Shown here: in pieces, positions 38,058 to 47,629 of the stretch
How positions within the stretch are numbered: position 1 is the stretch's first letter
How the letters are laid out: every line of letters starts with the position of its first letter
Source of the DNA: Corynebacterium sp. Marseille-P4321
Lineage (GTDB): Bacteria > Actinomycetota > Actinomycetes > Mycobacteriales > Mycobacteriaceae
DNA: 64,000 bases
Assembly: GCF_903645305.1 (NCBI RefSeq)
Contig: NZ_CAHJXO010000001.1
Location: 930,001-994,000, forward strand
Direction of reading: 5' to 3'
Made by a program: the position numbers and the translations under genes
The notes under the pieces: generated by a model
Seen by the model: only the letters and a program-made list of their open reading frames with translations
Database searches by the model: none
What the model was told of the DNA's origin: nothing

Positions 38058-38750
38058 TTACAGGGTTCGGAACACGGAGACGACCCGACCCATAATCTCG
38101 GCCTCGTCGCCCTTGATGGGCGAGAAGGCATCGTTGTGAGGCAACAGCCAGACACCGGATGAATCTTTGTGGAACTCCTTTACTGTGGCCTCACCGTCGA
38201 TGAGCGCCGCGACAAATTCGCCTTCCTCGGCAACTGGCTGGGAGCGCACAATCACCCAGTCCCCGTCGAGGATGCCGGCATCGCGCATCGATTCGCCGAC
38301 GACGCTGAGCATGAACACGTCCCCGTCGCCAAGCAACTCGTCCGGAAGCGGGTAGTAGGTATCGACGTTCTCTTCCGCCAAGATCGGAGCGCCTGCCGCG
38401 ATCTGGCCGACGACGGGAACATAGCGAGCGTTCGACGCATCCTCAGGCACATCTCCAGCCGGGGTTTGCTTCTTGCGCTTCGGTGCCGCGGTGGTCTGCT
38501 GCAGGTGGCGCAGGTCCACTGCGCGCGGCTTATTCGGATCGCGGCGCAGGAAACCCTTCTTCTCAAGTTCCTTCAGCTGGTAGGCCACTGAGGAAGTGGA
38601 CTGCAGCCCGGTCGCGTCGCCGATCTCACGAATGCTCGGCGGGTAGCCCCGCAGTACAACCGCATCCTGAATGACCTGCAGGATCCTGCGCTGTCGATCG
38701 GACAGCACGCTCATATCCAATTCGTTCGGATCCGATTTCTTTCGCGCCAT
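38058..38750 (-). CDS. lexA: SOS repressor LexA
   Basis: LexA represses DNA-damage genes and cleaves itself when stimulated by RecA filaments. The 230-residue protein has a winged-helix domain ([33 protein letters not shown]), the cleavage site Ala119-Gly120 in QIAAGAP, and the catalytic pair Ser154 (VGESMRDAG) and Lys191 (GEATVKEF). A linker of about 25 residues separates the domains. AAGGGAG precedes the ATG. It diverges from divS across an SOS-box region, the standard corynebacterial layout. Confidence 0.97.
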   Translation of the reverse strand: MARKKSDPNELDMSVLSDRQRRILQVIQDAVVLRGYPPSIREIGDATGLQSTSSVAYQLKELEKKGFLRRDPNKPRAVDLRHLQQTTAAPKRKKQTPAGDVPEDASNARYVPVVGQIAAGAPILAEENVDTYYPLPDELLGDGDVFMLSVVGESMRDAGILDGDWVIVRSQPVAEEGEFVAALIDGEATVKEFHKDSSGVWLLPHNDAFSPIKGDEAEIMGRVVSVFRTL

Positions 38751-38827
38751 CGTATTTCTCCCTTAACTGCTCGCCGTATGAAGTGGTGGGTCACGTAGTT
38801 ACAGAACATACCAGAGAGGGCAAGCGT

Positions 38828-38925
38828 GTTCGATACTTTCCATTGCCGGCTAGACACGTGTCGGCCGGTTTGCTATAAATCGAACATGTAATCGCTCGAA
38901 CGTATGGGCGGGTTAATTTTCGAAC
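38828..38925. promoter_or_regulatory. LexA-binding region between lexA and divS
   Basis: The 225-base divergent region holds one GTTCGA (38828-38833) and three TCGAAC half-sites in direct orientation (38880, 38896, 38920). The best SOS box candidate is TCGAACATGTAATCGC (38880-38895) against TCGAAC-N4-GTTCGA. SOS control of both genes is known in C. glutamicum. GGTTAATTTT near 38911-38920 may be part of the divS promoter. Confidence 0.65.
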
Positions 38926-38975
38926 GGCGTCGGGCCGGGTCGTAGAATGCGATGCAGTAACGAAAGGAAGATCTC

Positions 38976-39341
38976 ATGGCTATTGCAATTAATCCAGCAC
39001 AGGGTGCTTGTGAATCCGGGCGTGCGGATCGCTCCGTATCCCGTCCGGCAGAGGTGTGGGACGTTGAATCGCGCACGAATGGGCGCAAGGAATCCTCGGA
39101 TGTTCGAACTCTGGGGGCAGGTACTCGAACGGGTGAATTAAGAGTGAGGTCGGTTGAAGATGTGACTGATGTCGAGGCCGGTTCGTTCGAACCTCGCCGC
39201 GAGAATCGGGAGAGTGTACTGCTCGGGGGCTTGTTCGCAGCGACGCTGATTGTTGGCTCGTTTATCGGTGGCGCCTTTGGGCAGACTGAGGTTGCGCCCT
39301 CAGGTGTGCCGCCGCAAGACGCGGTGGTTTCCGCGCGTTAA
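38976..39341 (+). CDS. divS: Probable SOS-induced cell division suppressor DivS
   Basis: A 121-residue protein in the place occupied by divS in C. glutamicum, divergent from lexA and before nrdR. A polar N-terminal region of about 75 residues precedes one membrane helix (LLGGLFAATLIVGSFIGGAFG, about 84-104) and a short outer tail. I see no LysM domain, unlike the mycobacterial relative. GAAAGGAAG lies upstream of the ATG. DivS blocks septum formation during DNA damage in C. glutamicum; function is inferred mainly from position and topology, since small DivS proteins diverge quickly. Confidence 0.7.
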   Translation: MAIAINPAQGACESGRADRSVSRPAEVWDVESRTNGRKESSDVRTLGAGTRTGELRVRSVEDVTDVEAGSFEPRRENRESVLLGGLFAATLIVGSFIGGAFGQTEVAPSGVPPQDAVVSAR

Positions 39342-39450
39342 CTACGCAACTAGGGGGCGGGTGCCCTCGGGGGTAGGCTCGATGCGAACGCAGATCGACT
39401 GCGGCCGGCGACCGAGAAGGTAAGGCAAGAAGAGAAGGGGTGCATCGAGC

Positions 39451-39912
39451 ATGTTTTGTCCTTTCTGCCACAACGAACAATCCCGAGTGACCGATTCCCG
39501 TTTGGTGGATGCGGGCTCAGCGATCCGTCGGCGGCGCGAGTGCACCGCTTGCAGCGGCCGATTCACAACGGTGGAGAAGGCTGTCCTGACCGTGGTGAAG
39601 CGCAATGGGGTGAGCGAACCGTTCGATCGCGACAAACTGATCGTCGGTGTGCGACGCGCTTGCCAGGGCAGAGACGTCTCTGACGATGCGTTGAAGCGGC
39701 TCGCCCAGGAAGTTGAAGAAGCTGTGCGCGCGCAGGGTAGCTCGCAGGTGCCGGCGAACGAGATCGGTTTGGCCGTGCTGGAACCGTTGCGCAACCTGGA
39801 CGAGGTCGCCTACTTGCGTTTCGCTTCGGTGTACAAGTCTTTCGAAAGCGCCGACGACTTCGAATCCGAGATCCGGCTCATGCGGCGCCGCGAACGAGAT
39901 GAACTGAAGTAG
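39451..39912 (+). CDS. nrdR: Transcriptional repressor NrdR
   Basis: NrdR represses ribonucleotide reductase genes by sensing ATP/dATP. The 153-residue protein has the zinc ribbon Cys3, Cys6, Cys31, Cys34 (MFCPFC and ECTAC) and an ATP-cone domain ([35 protein letters not shown]). It follows divS by 109 bases, linking DNA-damage response to nucleotide supply. It converges with hrpA. Confidence 0.96.
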   Translation: MFCPFCHNEQSRVTDSRLVDAGSAIRRRRECTACSGRFTTVEKAVLTVVKRNGVSEPFDRDKLIVGVRRACQGRDVSDDALKRLAQEVEEAVRAQGSSQVPANEIGLAVLEPLRNLDEVAYLRFASVYKSFESADDFESEIRLMRRRERDELK

Positions 39913-39978
39913 CACCGCGCGATAAGAGCTCCACGCGGTTCGCCCGCGGCTAGTACGGGATGTCTATCGCCGCCGTGC

Positions 39979-42900
39979 CTAGCGCAACTTGTCAATCTTC
40001 TTCTCGATGCGCCGCTGGCTCACCGGCTTTGGGGTCCCAAGGCGTTGCGCGAAAAGACTGACCCGCAGTTCTTGTAACTGCCACAGGATGTCCTTGTACT
40101 CGCGCGACTTCACTCGGTTGGCGGGCAGGCGGCGGATGCGCTCGTCGAGGTAGGCCTTGGTGGCGTCCACGACGGATTGGCGGTCGGCGTCGCGGTCCGG
40201 GTCGAGGCGCATGTCTTCGAGGCGGATGCGTATCGCGTCGATATAGCGCGGTAAGTGCTGCAGATGTTCGATGCCGTGGACGGTCACGGCGTGCTTCGGG
40301 AGGAAGAAGGCGAGTTGGCCTCGCATGTCGTCGATGGCCGGTCCCTCCCACTTGTCTAGCTCGGCAGCGATGTTGGCGTAATCGGCTAGCCCCGGTGCCA
40401 GTGCCACGACGATTCGGCGTACCGCGCCCGGCACTTTCGGTTTGATCTCTGCGACGAGTGCTTCGAACTCGGCAGGCGTGCGCACTGGGCCGCCGTGGGC
40501 GAACATAAGGTCACGGATCACCGCGACGCGCGCGTCCTCTACTAGGCCCTCGGCGCCGCCGTGCGGGTAGCGGTCCACGGCCACCTTGTGGCGCAGGGGT
40601 AATCCCTTAGTCATCTGCTGCGCAGAGACGGAGATCTCGCGAAGCAGCAAAGTCAACGTCGCCGTGACCATGGACGCGTCTGCCGCCGCTTTCGTCGGGT
40701 GCACGGTGACTTTCACGCCGTCCGTGGTGGCTTCGAGGGCGGGGTATGCGTCGACGTCGTTGCCGTCGATCGTGGTCTGCACCGTCTCGGGCACGGCGCC
40801 GAGGTTGTCGGCGGTCCACTGGCGCACCGACTCGGACTCGGACGAACGGCCAGCTTTCGAAACAGAGGACCGGATCTTGCCGGCCTGGCGCCGGTTCAGC
40901 GCCGCGAGGTCGGTGTCGTGGTCCACTACGGCGCCGCGGCGGTCGATGGCGGCGTACGTCACCTTCAGGTGCGGCGGGAGCGCAGTCGGGTTGAAGTCGG
41001 AGCCGTTGATGCCGCGCCCGCCCAGGTCGTGTAGCGCGGCGGCGAGTGTGTCGGTGAAGGGCACGTCGCCGCGGGGTTCACCGTCGAGGTCTTGCTGAAT
41101 TTGTGTAACTGCGCGCTCGGCGAAATCGGGCACCGGCACCACGGTTTTGCGCAGGGCCTTCGGCAGGGTGCGGATGAGTTCCGCGGCGAGTTCGACGCGC
41201 AGGCCGGGGACAAGCCAGTCGAATCCGGCGGCGTCCACATTTGCCAGTAGAGGCACGGGCACCTCTACAGTCACGCCGTCGAAGGGGTCGCCGGGTTCGA
41301 ACTTGTAGCGTAGGTCGTAGGTCACGGAGCCTTGGCACCACTGCTCGGGGAAGGCGGTTTCGCCGGCGTCCACGCCTTCGTCGTCAAGCAATGTGCTCGG
41401 GTCGAAGTCGAGGTAGTGCTTGTCCTCGCGGCGCTTTTTCTTCCACCAGGAGTCGAAGTGGCGCGCGGTGGTCACGTCGCGCGGCAGGCGGGAGTCGTAG
41501 AACTCGAACAGTGTGTCTTCGTCGACCACGAGGCCGCGGCGGCGAACTTTCTCCTCTACCTCGGCGGCCTCGCGCAGCAGTGCTTCGTTGTGGTCGATGA
41601 AGTGGTGGTGGCGGTTCCAATCGCCCTCCAGCAGCGCGTGGCGGATGAACATGTTGCGGGCGCCGTCGGGGTCCACGCGGTGGTACGGCACGAGACGGTC
41701 GCGCACAATGGTCACGCCGTAGAGCATGGATTTTTGGTGCACCATCGCGGCTGAGCGCTTACGCGACCAGACAGGCTCTGAGTACGAGTGCTTCATCAAC
41801 GCGCCGGCGGCCTGTTCCACCCAGGTTGGCTCGATCTTCGCCACATCGCGGGCCCACAGGCGCGAGGTTTCCACTAGCTCGGCGGCCATGACGAACTCCG
41901 GGGGCTTTTTGCTTAACGACGAGCCCGGGAAGATCATGAACCGCGTCCCTCGCGCGCCGGCGTATTCCTTGGAGTTGCCGTCTCGGGCGCCGATGTTGGA
42001 CAAAAGGCCGGTGAGCAGCGATTTGTGGATCGCGTCGGCGTCGCGTTCGCCAGCGACGTTCTCGGCGCGGGACCAGCCGAGGCCGCGTTCGACGTCGCGA
42101 AGCTGGCGCACGAGGTCGTACCACTCGCGAATGCGCATGTAGTGCAAAAACTCGCGCTTCATGCGTTTGCGGAACGCGTTGCCTGACAGTTCGTCGCGCG
42201 AATCGTTGATGTAGTCCCACAGCTTCAGCGCGGAGAGGAAGTCGGATTCTTTGTCTTTGAAGCGCGCGTGGGCTTGGTCGGCTTGTGCTTGGAACTCGAG
42301 CGGGCGTTCGCGCACGTCCTGGATGGTCATGTTGGCCACGATTACGGTGACGTCGTCGAGCACGCCGAGTCGGTTGGCTTCCACCAGCATGCGGGCCATC
42401 TTCGGGTCGACGGGGATGCGGGAGAGGTCCCGGCCGATGTCGGTGAGTGTGGGTGCGCCGCCGCGCTCCTGGTCGGTGATCGCGCCGAGTTCGTGTAGGA
42501 GCATCAGACCGTCACGTACCGATTTCGGGTCTGGCGGTTGGATAAAGGGGAACTCGGAGATGTCGCCGAGGCGCAGCGAGATCATTTGCAGGATCACGCT
42601 GGCAAGGTTGGTGCGCAGAATTTCGGGGTCGGTGAACTCGGGGCGGGCCTCGAAGTTCTCCTCTGAGTAAAGGCGGATGGCGATGCCGTCGGCGGTGCGG
42701 CCCGAGCGGCCCGAGCGCTGGTTGGCCGAGGCCTGCGAGATCTCCTCGATGGGCAGGCGCTGTACTTTTGTGCGCGTGGAGTAGCGCGAGATGCGCGCGA
42801 GGCCGGTGTCCACCACGTAGTGGATGCCCGGTACGGTCAGCGAGGTCTCCGCGATGTTGGTGGACAGCACGATGCGCCTGCCCGAGTGAGGGGCGAACAC

Positions 42901-43914
42901 GCGGTGCTGCTCGGCGTTGGACAGGCGGCCGAATAGCGGCACGACCTCCACTCCCCAGCGCTTCTTCTCAATCGCCTCCATGCAGTCGCGGATGTCGCGC
43001 TCGGATGCGAAGAAGCACAGGATGTCGCCCTTGCCTTCGCGCATGAGCTCGGCGCACGCGTCGACTACACCGTCGATCATGTCGGTGTCGACTTCCTTGA
43101 CAGTCCCGTTTTTCTGTTCCACCTGCGCCACGAGCGGGCGGTAGCGGATCTCTACGGGGTAGGTGCGCCCGGAGACTTCGATGATCGGTGCGGGCGTGCC
43201 GTCGGCGTCGGCGAAGTGGTTGGCGAAGGCCTCCGGGTCGATGGTCGCGGAGGTGACAATCACTTTCAGGTCCGGCCGTTTCGGCAGTAGGCGTTTCAGA
43301 TACCCCAGGAGGAAGTCGATGTTTAAGGAGCGCTCGTGCGCCTCGTCGATGATGATCGTGTCGTATGCGTTCAAGTAGCGGTCGCGCTGCATCTCGGTGA
43401 GCAGGATGCCGTCCGTCATGAGTTTGACGGCGGTGGTTGGCGAGACTTTGTCGTCGAAGCGGATGGCATAGCCGACGGTTTCGCCGATTGACTGGCCCAG
43501 CTCGTCCGCGATGCGTTCGGCGACGGTGCGGGCGGCAAGGCGGCGCGGCTGCGTGTGCCCGATGAGCCCGCGGCGCCCGCGTCCGAGTTCGAGCAGCATC
43601 TTCGGGATCTGGGTGGTCTTGCCCGAGCCGGTTTCACCCGCGATGATCACGACTTGGTTGTCGCGGATGAGCTCCATGATGTCGTCGCGCCGCGCGGAGA
43701 CAGGCAGCGAGTCGGGATAGGAGATTTCGGGCACAAGGGCATCGCGCTTATCGACGGCCTCCCGGGCACGCACCACATCCTCCCCAATAGCGCTGAGCGC
43801 TTCAGGCGAGCGTGCTTTTTTCAGGCGGCGTTGGAACCGGCGGACGTCGATAAGCGATACGCCCTCGAGCGCGTCGTAGAGCTCTTGCTTCGTGGGGGGA
43901 GTGGGTGCAGCCAT
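39979..43914 (-). CDS. hrpA: ATP-dependent RNA helicase HrpA
   Basis: A 1311-residue DEAH-box helicase, full length for HrpA. Motif I GETGSGKTTQIPK (about residue 91), motif II DEAHERSLN, motif III TSATIDPE, and motifs V-VI SLTVPGIHYVVDTG and SASANQRSGRSGR-like (QASANQRSGRSGRT) are clear. OB and the large DUF3418 C-terminal region follow. HrpA rescues stalled ribosomes and processes mRNA in E. coli. Two dispersed motifs lie within 110 bases of each other near its start (43746, 43846), read as Val-Asp-Lys and Leu-Ile-Asp. Confidence 0.96.
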   Translation of the reverse strand: MAAPTPPTKQELYDALEGVSLIDVRRFQRRLKKARSPEALSAIGEDVVRAREAVDKRDALVPEISYPDSLPVSARRDDIMELIRDNQVVIIAGETGSGKTTQIPKMLLELGRGRRGLIGHTQPRRLAARTVAERIADELGQSIGETVGYAIRFDDKVSPTTAVKLMTDGILLTEMQRDRYLNAYDTIIIDEAHERSLNIDFLLGYLKRLLPKRPDLKVIVTSATIDPEAFANHFADADGTPAPIIEVSGRTYPVEIRYRPLVAQVEQKNGTVKEVDTDMIDGVVDACAELMREGKGDILCFFASERDIRDCMEAIEKKRWGVEVVPLFGRLSNAEQHRVFAPHSGRRIVLSTNIAETSLTVPGIHYVVDTGLARISRYSTRTKVQRLPIEEISQASANQRSGRSGRTADGIAIRLYSEENFEARPEFTDPEILRTNLASVILQMISLRLGDISEFPFIQPPDPKSVRDGLMLLHELGAITDQERGGAPTLTDIGRDLSRIPVDPKMARMLVEANRLGVLDDVTVIVANMTIQDVRERPLEFQAQADQAHARFKDKESDFLSALKLWDYINDSRDELSGNAFRKRMKREFLHYMRIREWYDLVRQLRDVERGLGWSRAENVAGERDADAIHKSLLTGLLSNIGARDGNSKEYAGARGTRFMIFPGSSLSKKPPEFVMAAELVETSRLWARDVAKIEPTWVEQAAGALMKHSYSEPVWSRKRSAAMVHQKSMLYGVTIVRDRLVPYHRVDPDGARNMFIRHALLEGDWNRHHHFIDHNEALLREAAEVEEKVRRRGLVVDEDTLFEFYDSRLPRDVTTARHFDSWWKKKRREDKHYLDFDPSTLLDDEGVDAGETAFPEQWCQGSVTYDLRYKFEPGDPFDGVTVEVPVPLLANVDAAGFDWLVPGLRVELAAELIRTLPKALRKTVVPVPDFAERAVTQIQQDLDGEPRGDVPFTDTLAAALHDLGGRGINGSDFNPTALPPHLKVTYAAIDRRGAVVDHDTDLAALNRRQAGKIRSSVSKAGRSSESESVRQWTADNLGAVPETVQTTIDGNDVDAYPALEATTDGVKVTVHPTKAAADASMVTATLTLLLREISVSAQQMTKGLPLRHKVAVDRYPHGGAEGLVEDARVAVIRDLMFAHGGPVRTPAEFEALVAEIKPKVPGAVRRIVVALAPGLADYANIAAELDKWEGPAIDDMRGQLAFFLPKHAVTVHGIEHLQHLPRYIDAIRIRLEDMRLDPDRDADRQSVVDATKAYLDERIRRLPANRVKSREYKDILWQLQELRVSLFAQRLGTPKPVSQRRIEKKIDKLR

Positions 43915-43927
43915 AACCCGGGCAAGC

Positions 43928-44884
43928 TTAGCGCGGGAGCAGCTCGGCGCTGAATTCCTCCGCGTCGGCGTAGGCCTTCTTCACTAGCTCTCCGAGCTGC
44001 TCGAATTCAGCGGCGCGGCGGGTGGAGGCGCGGTAGGCCAACCCCACGGTGCGCTTCGCGTCCACCGCGTCAGCGAAGGTGGCCACAGCGATACCGGGGC
44101 GGGCGCATTCCGCAGCGACCGCTGACAGCGGCACGAGCGTTGCACCCAAGCCCGCGACCACAAGCTGGACGATGGTGGTCAACGACGCCGCCCGGGTCAC
44201 CGACTGTGCGGTGGCGGACTGGTTCACCTCGGCCATCTTGCACAGGTCGACGATCTGGTCGCGCAGGCAGTGGCCGTCGGCCAGCAGGAGAAGGTTGACG
44301 TCGTCAAGCGAAGCGATCGCGAGGTCGCTGCGGCCTGCAAACAGGTGGTCTTCCGGTACGACCATGACAAAGTCCTCGTCGTAGAGCGGCAGGTCCGTCA
44401 CGCCCGCGGTGTTGGTGGGGGTGGCCAGGACGGCGAGGTCGAGGTTGCCGTCGCGAAGCGCAGTGAGCAGCACCTCGGTCTGGCCCTCCACGATGCGCGG
44501 CTCCAAGTCCGGGTACTCCGTCTCAATCTGCTTGAGCAGGCTGGGCAGGATGTACGGCGCGATGGTTGGGATCACGCCGATGTTCAGCGGGCCGGCGAGC
44601 ACGCCGAGGGCGCCGCGGGACGCGGCGACGAACGCGTCGGCAGCCTCCAGCGTCGCCTTGGCGTAGGGGAGGAGTTCCTCGCCGCTCGGGGTGACAATTA
44701 CGCGGCGGGTGGAACGCTCGATCAGCTGGATGCCCAGCCCGTTTTCCAGTGACGCCAGGGCCTGGGAGAGCGACGGCTGCGAAATGCCGAGCTTTGTAGC
44801 GGCGGCAACAAAGTGCTTTTGCTCCGCGATGGTGACGAAGGTGCGCAGCTGCGCGAGCGTCGGTTTATATTCCCTATTAGCCAT
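43928..44884 (-). CDS. oxyR: Peroxide-sensing LysR regulator OxyR
   Basis: The 318-residue LysR-type regulator has an N-terminal helix-turn-helix (FVAAATKLGISQPSLSQALASLE) and a sensing domain with Cys 206 and Cys 215 in GHCLRDQIVDLCKMAE, equivalent to the peroxide-reactive pair Cys199/Cys208 of E. coli OxyR. ATG 44884 is chosen because TAACCT lies exactly seven bases upstream; the longer frame runs toward the ahpC promoter. It diverges from ahpC, which it most likely regulates. Confidence 0.94.
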   Translation of the reverse strand: MANREYKPTLAQLRTFVTIAEQKHFVAAATKLGISQPSLSQALASLENGLGIQLIERSTRRVIVTPSGEELLPYAKATLEAADAFVAASRGALGVLAGPLNIGVIPTIAPYILPSLLKQIETEYPDLEPRIVEGQTEVLLTALRDGNLDLAVLATPTNTAGVTDLPLYDEDFVMVVPEDHLFAGRSDLAIASLDDVNLLLLADGHCLRDQIVDLCKMAEVNQSATAQSVTRAASLTTIVQLVVAGLGATLVPLSAVAAECARPGIAVATFADAVDAKRTVGLAYRASTRRAAEFEQLGELVKKAYADAEEFSAELLPR

Positions 44885-45017
44885 GCCTATGAGGTTACAC
44901 CCCGGCAATAGGATTTCATTGAAAGCTTCGGTGGGTTGTGTCATACTGGTTCACGTTGGGTGCCACGGAGCACCCGAGCGGAAAAACCGAGTCTTTGAAG
45001 CTTTTTGGAGGATCACT

Positions 45018-45614
45018 ATGCCGATCATGACCGTTGGGGAGCGTTTCCCGGAGTTCGACCTCACTGCACTGAAGGGTGGCAACCTGAAGGAAGCTAACGC
45101 CTCTTCGCCGGACGACTACTTCGAGAACGTCTCCCTGGACAAGTACGAGGGCAAGTGGAAGATCGTCTTCTTCTACCCGAAGGACTTCACCTTCGTCTGC
45201 CCGACGGAGATCGCCGCGTTCGGCAAGCTCAACGAGGAGTTCGAGGACCGCGACACCCAGGTGCTCGGCGGCTCGACCGACAACGAGTACTCCCACTTCA
45301 ACTGGCGCGCAACGCACGAGGATCTGCTCGACGTTCCGTTCCCGATGTTCGCCGACGTGCGCCACGACCTCATCCGCGCCCTCGGTGTGGAGAACGCTGA
45401 CGGTGTTGCAGACCGCGCGACCTTCATCATCGACCCGGACGGCGTGATCCAGTTCGTGTCCGTTACCCCGGACGCTGTGGGCCGCAACGTTGACGAGGTG
45501 CTGCGTGTGCTCGACGCCCTGCAGTCCGAGGAAGTTTGCGCTTGCGACTGGCAGAAGAACGACCCGACCAAGAACATCGACAAGATGGCTGTGGTTCAGG
45601 AGTCCCTGAAGTAA
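45018..45614 (+). CDS. ahpC: Alkyl hydroperoxide reductase AhpC (peroxiredoxin)
   Basis: Reduces organic peroxides, peroxynitrite and H2O2. The 198-residue protein has the peroxidatic Cys 61 in [10 protein letters not shown] and resolving cysteines 174 and 176 in [10 protein letters not shown], exactly the numbering of M. tuberculosis AhpC. GGAGG precedes the ATG. AhpD downstream is the likely reductant. The 133-base gap to oxyR holds the presumed OxyR operator (a CAAT...ATTG dyad at about 44905-44920 is a candidate). Confidence 0.97.
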   Translation: MPIMTVGERFPEFDLTALKGGNLKEANASSPDDYFENVSLDKYEGKWKIVFFYPKDFTFVCPTEIAAFGKLNEEFEDRDTQVLGGSTDNEYSHFNWRATHEDLLDVPFPMFADVRHDLIRALGVENADGVADRATFIIDPDGVIQFVSVTPDAVGRNVDEVLRVLDALQSEEVCACDWQKNDPTKNIDKMAVVQESLK

Positions 45615-45623
45615 ACGCAACCC

Positions 45624-45660
45624 AAGCCCCGCCGCGCGGAGAAGAAGCGGCGGGGCTTTC
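45624..45660 (+). terminator. Terminator/attenuator between ahpC and ahpD
   Basis: AAGCCCCGCCGC (45624-45635) pairs with GCGGCGGGGCTT (45647-45658), followed by TCG. With no long T-run it may be only partly effective, giving more ahpC than ahpD transcript. Confidence 0.65.
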
Positions 45661-45720
45661 GCGCAACATCGCGCGAGGAAAAAGTTATCAACGAAACACT
45701 CACTGAAAGGAAAGAAGAAT

Positions 45721-46245
45721 ATGTCTATTGAGAACCTGCGCGGCGCACTGCCGGAGTACGCCAAGGACCAGAAGCTCAACCTCGGCTCCCTGACCCGCTC
45801 CACCGAGCTCAACGAGCAGCAGCTGTGGGGCACCCTGGTTGCTTGCGCCGCCGCGACCCGCAACGCCACCGTGATCTCCGAGATCACCGACGAGGCGAAG
45901 GAGCACCTCTCCGAGGAGGCCATCGACGCAGCGTTCGGCGCCGCGACGGTGATGGCGATGAACAACGTCGCCTACCGCGCGAAGGGCTGGCTGGGCGACG
46001 ACTACGCGAACGTGAAGTTCGGTCTGCGCATGAACATCATCTCCAAGCCGGGCGTTGAGAAGTCCGACTTCGAGCTGTGGTCGCTCGCCGTGTCCACCAT
46101 CAACGGCTGTGAGCACTGCGTAGTCGCACACGCGAACACCGTGCGCGAGGAGGGCCTGACCAAGGAGCAGGTCTGGGAGTCCGTGAAGATCGCGGGCGTT
46201 GTCCAGGCAGTTTCCCAGGTCATCGAGATCGAGGACGCACGCTAA
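45721..46245 (+). CDS. ahpD: Alkyl hydroperoxidase AhpD
   Basis: AhpD is a thiol adaptor that passes electrons to AhpC. The 174-residue protein has the complete charge-relay site Glu 118, Cys 130, Cys 133 and His 137 (ELW...[10 protein letters not shown]), numbered as in M. tuberculosis AhpD. GAAAGGAAAG precedes the ATG. The ahpC-ahpD order with oxyR divergent is the mycobacterial-type arrangement. Confidence 0.97.
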   Translation: MSIENLRGALPEYAKDQKLNLGSLTRSTELNEQQLWGTLVACAAATRNATVISEITDEAKEHLSEEAIDAAFGAATVMAMNNVAYRAKGWLGDDYANVKFGLRMNIISKPGVEKSDFELWSLAVSTINGCEHCVVAHANTVREEGLTKEQVWESVKIAGVVQAVSQVIEIEDAR

Positions 46246-46262
46246 GCAGTAGCTTGACGACG

Positions 46263-46298
46263 AAAACCCTCCCGTGGGAGCTCCCACGGGAGGGTTTT
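46263..46298. terminator. 36-bp perfect palindrome, bidirectional terminator of ahpD and dadA
   Basis: AAAACCCTCCCGTGGGAG is followed at once by its exact reverse complement, giving an 18-bp stem flanked by A- and T-runs, so it should stop transcription from both sides of this convergent junction. A GTCGATAAGC copy follows at 46302; on the dadA strand that copy lies between stop codon and terminator. Confidence 0.92.
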
Positions 46299-46320
46299 GG
46301 CGTCGATAAGCAATGTGCCC

Positions 46321-47568
46321 CTAGATGCCACCGAAGGGGCCACGCAGCGGGTCGAACGGGGCGATCGTCTCGTCGACCTCACCCGTCTCGATCTGCTTGG
46401 CAAGCATCTTGCCCGACAGCGGGCCCAGAATGATGCCCCACATGCCGTGGCCGCCGTTGGTGTAAACATTCGGAACCTTCGTCGCACCCACGAGCGGCAG
46501 ACCGTCCGGGGTGACCGGGCGCGAACCGACCCACTCGTCCTGCCGGTCCTCCCAGTTCACGCCCTTAAAGAACGGCTTGGTGGCGTGGATCATGGAATCG
46601 ACGCGGCCCGGCTGGAACGGCTCGTCCGGACCGCGGAACTCCATCGTGCCCGCAACGCGGAAACGCCCCTGGTACGGGGTGCAGGCAATCTTCGGGTCCG
46701 GCAGGTACACGGGGCAGGTCACCGGCTCGTCCGTCTCCACAGAGAAGGAGTAGCCGCGGCCAGCCTGCACCATCGTGGTCACACCGAGATCGCGGGCCAG
46801 CTTCGGCAGCCATGCGCCCGTGGCTAACACGACGTTGTCTGCGCTGAGCCAATCGCCCGTAGCCAGCTTCACCGCGGGCTTGCGGGTGGAGCGGACCTCC
46901 ACGACCTCCACGCCGGTGGTCACCTTGCCGCCGCGCTCCACGATGGAGTCCGCGATGGCTCGGCAGTACGGGCCCGGCTCAATGAAGCGCTGGCCGCCCA
47001 TCTTGTAAATCGCGCCGACCTTATCGGTGAGGATAGGGGCCAGCTCGCGCGCCGACTCCAGCGAAATCTGCTCGAACGGCACATCCTGGCCGTGACGAAT
47101 CGCGCCCTCGACCTCCTTCAGGAAGCCGCCAGCCTGCTTCTCGCTCTCAAAACCGATGATGAACGGGCCCTCGTGGCTGCTCGCCTCCACACCGCCCGCC
47201 TCGAGCTCGTCGAACGCGGCGAGTGCAGCGATGTCAGCCTTAGTCAGCCCCGCCATGGTCTTATCCCACGCGCGGTCGGTCGCGTGCGCCATGAAGTTGG
47301 CAACGAAGCGCCACAGCTTCGGATCGACGCGCACCGGCACATCCAGCGCGGCGTGCTTGTCGAACAGAGCGGTTGGGCCGTACGCCCACAGCGAGCTATT
47401 GGACAGTGGAATGGTTTTACCGGGAGCGAGCCATCCGGCATTGCCCCAAGACGAACCGGCGGCGACGTCGATGCGCTCCAGCACCTCCACGTCGTGGCCG
47501 TACTCCTGCAAATACCAAGCGGTGGCAAGACCGGTCATGCCGGCGCCGACAACGATCGTACGAGTCAT
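46321..47568 (-). CDS. dadA: FAD-dependent D-amino acid dehydrogenase (DadA-like)
   Basis: A 415-residue DAO-family flavoprotein. The FAD-binding VVGAGMTGLATAWYLQEYG at the start, ERIDVAAGSSWGNAGWLAPG, and the C-terminal TPDGLPLVGATKVPNVYTNGGHGMWG match small-subunit D-amino acid dehydrogenases. ATG 47568 is chosen because TACATT ends six bases upstream; the 35-residue longer frame overlaps the next gene's region. Substrate (for example D-alanine) is inferred; no racemase or transporter is adjacent. Confidence 0.88.
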   Translation of the reverse strand: MTRTIVVGAGMTGLATAWYLQEYGHDVEVLERIDVAAGSSWGNAGWLAPGKTIPLSNSSLWAYGPTALFDKHAALDVPVRVDPKLWRFVANFMAHATDRAWDKTMAGLTKADIAALAAFDELEAGGVEASSHEGPFIIGFESEKQAGGFLKEVEGAIRHGQDVPFEQISLESARELAPILTDKVGAIYKMGGQRFIEPGPYCRAIADSIVERGGKVTTGVEVVEVRSTRKPAVKLATGDWLSADNVVLATGAWLPKLARDLGVTTMVQAGRGYSFSVETDEPVTCPVYLPDPKIACTPYQGRFRVAGTMEFRGPDEPFQPGRVDSMIHATKPFFKGVNWEDRQDEWVGSRPVTPDGLPLVGATKVPNVYTNGGHGMWGIILGPLSGKMLAKQIETGEVDETIAPFDPLRGPFGGI

Positions 47569-47629
47569 GCGATTAATGTAGGACACATCACATGGCGCGC
47601 GGGCAGAAATTGGGTGTGATTCGCCCGCG

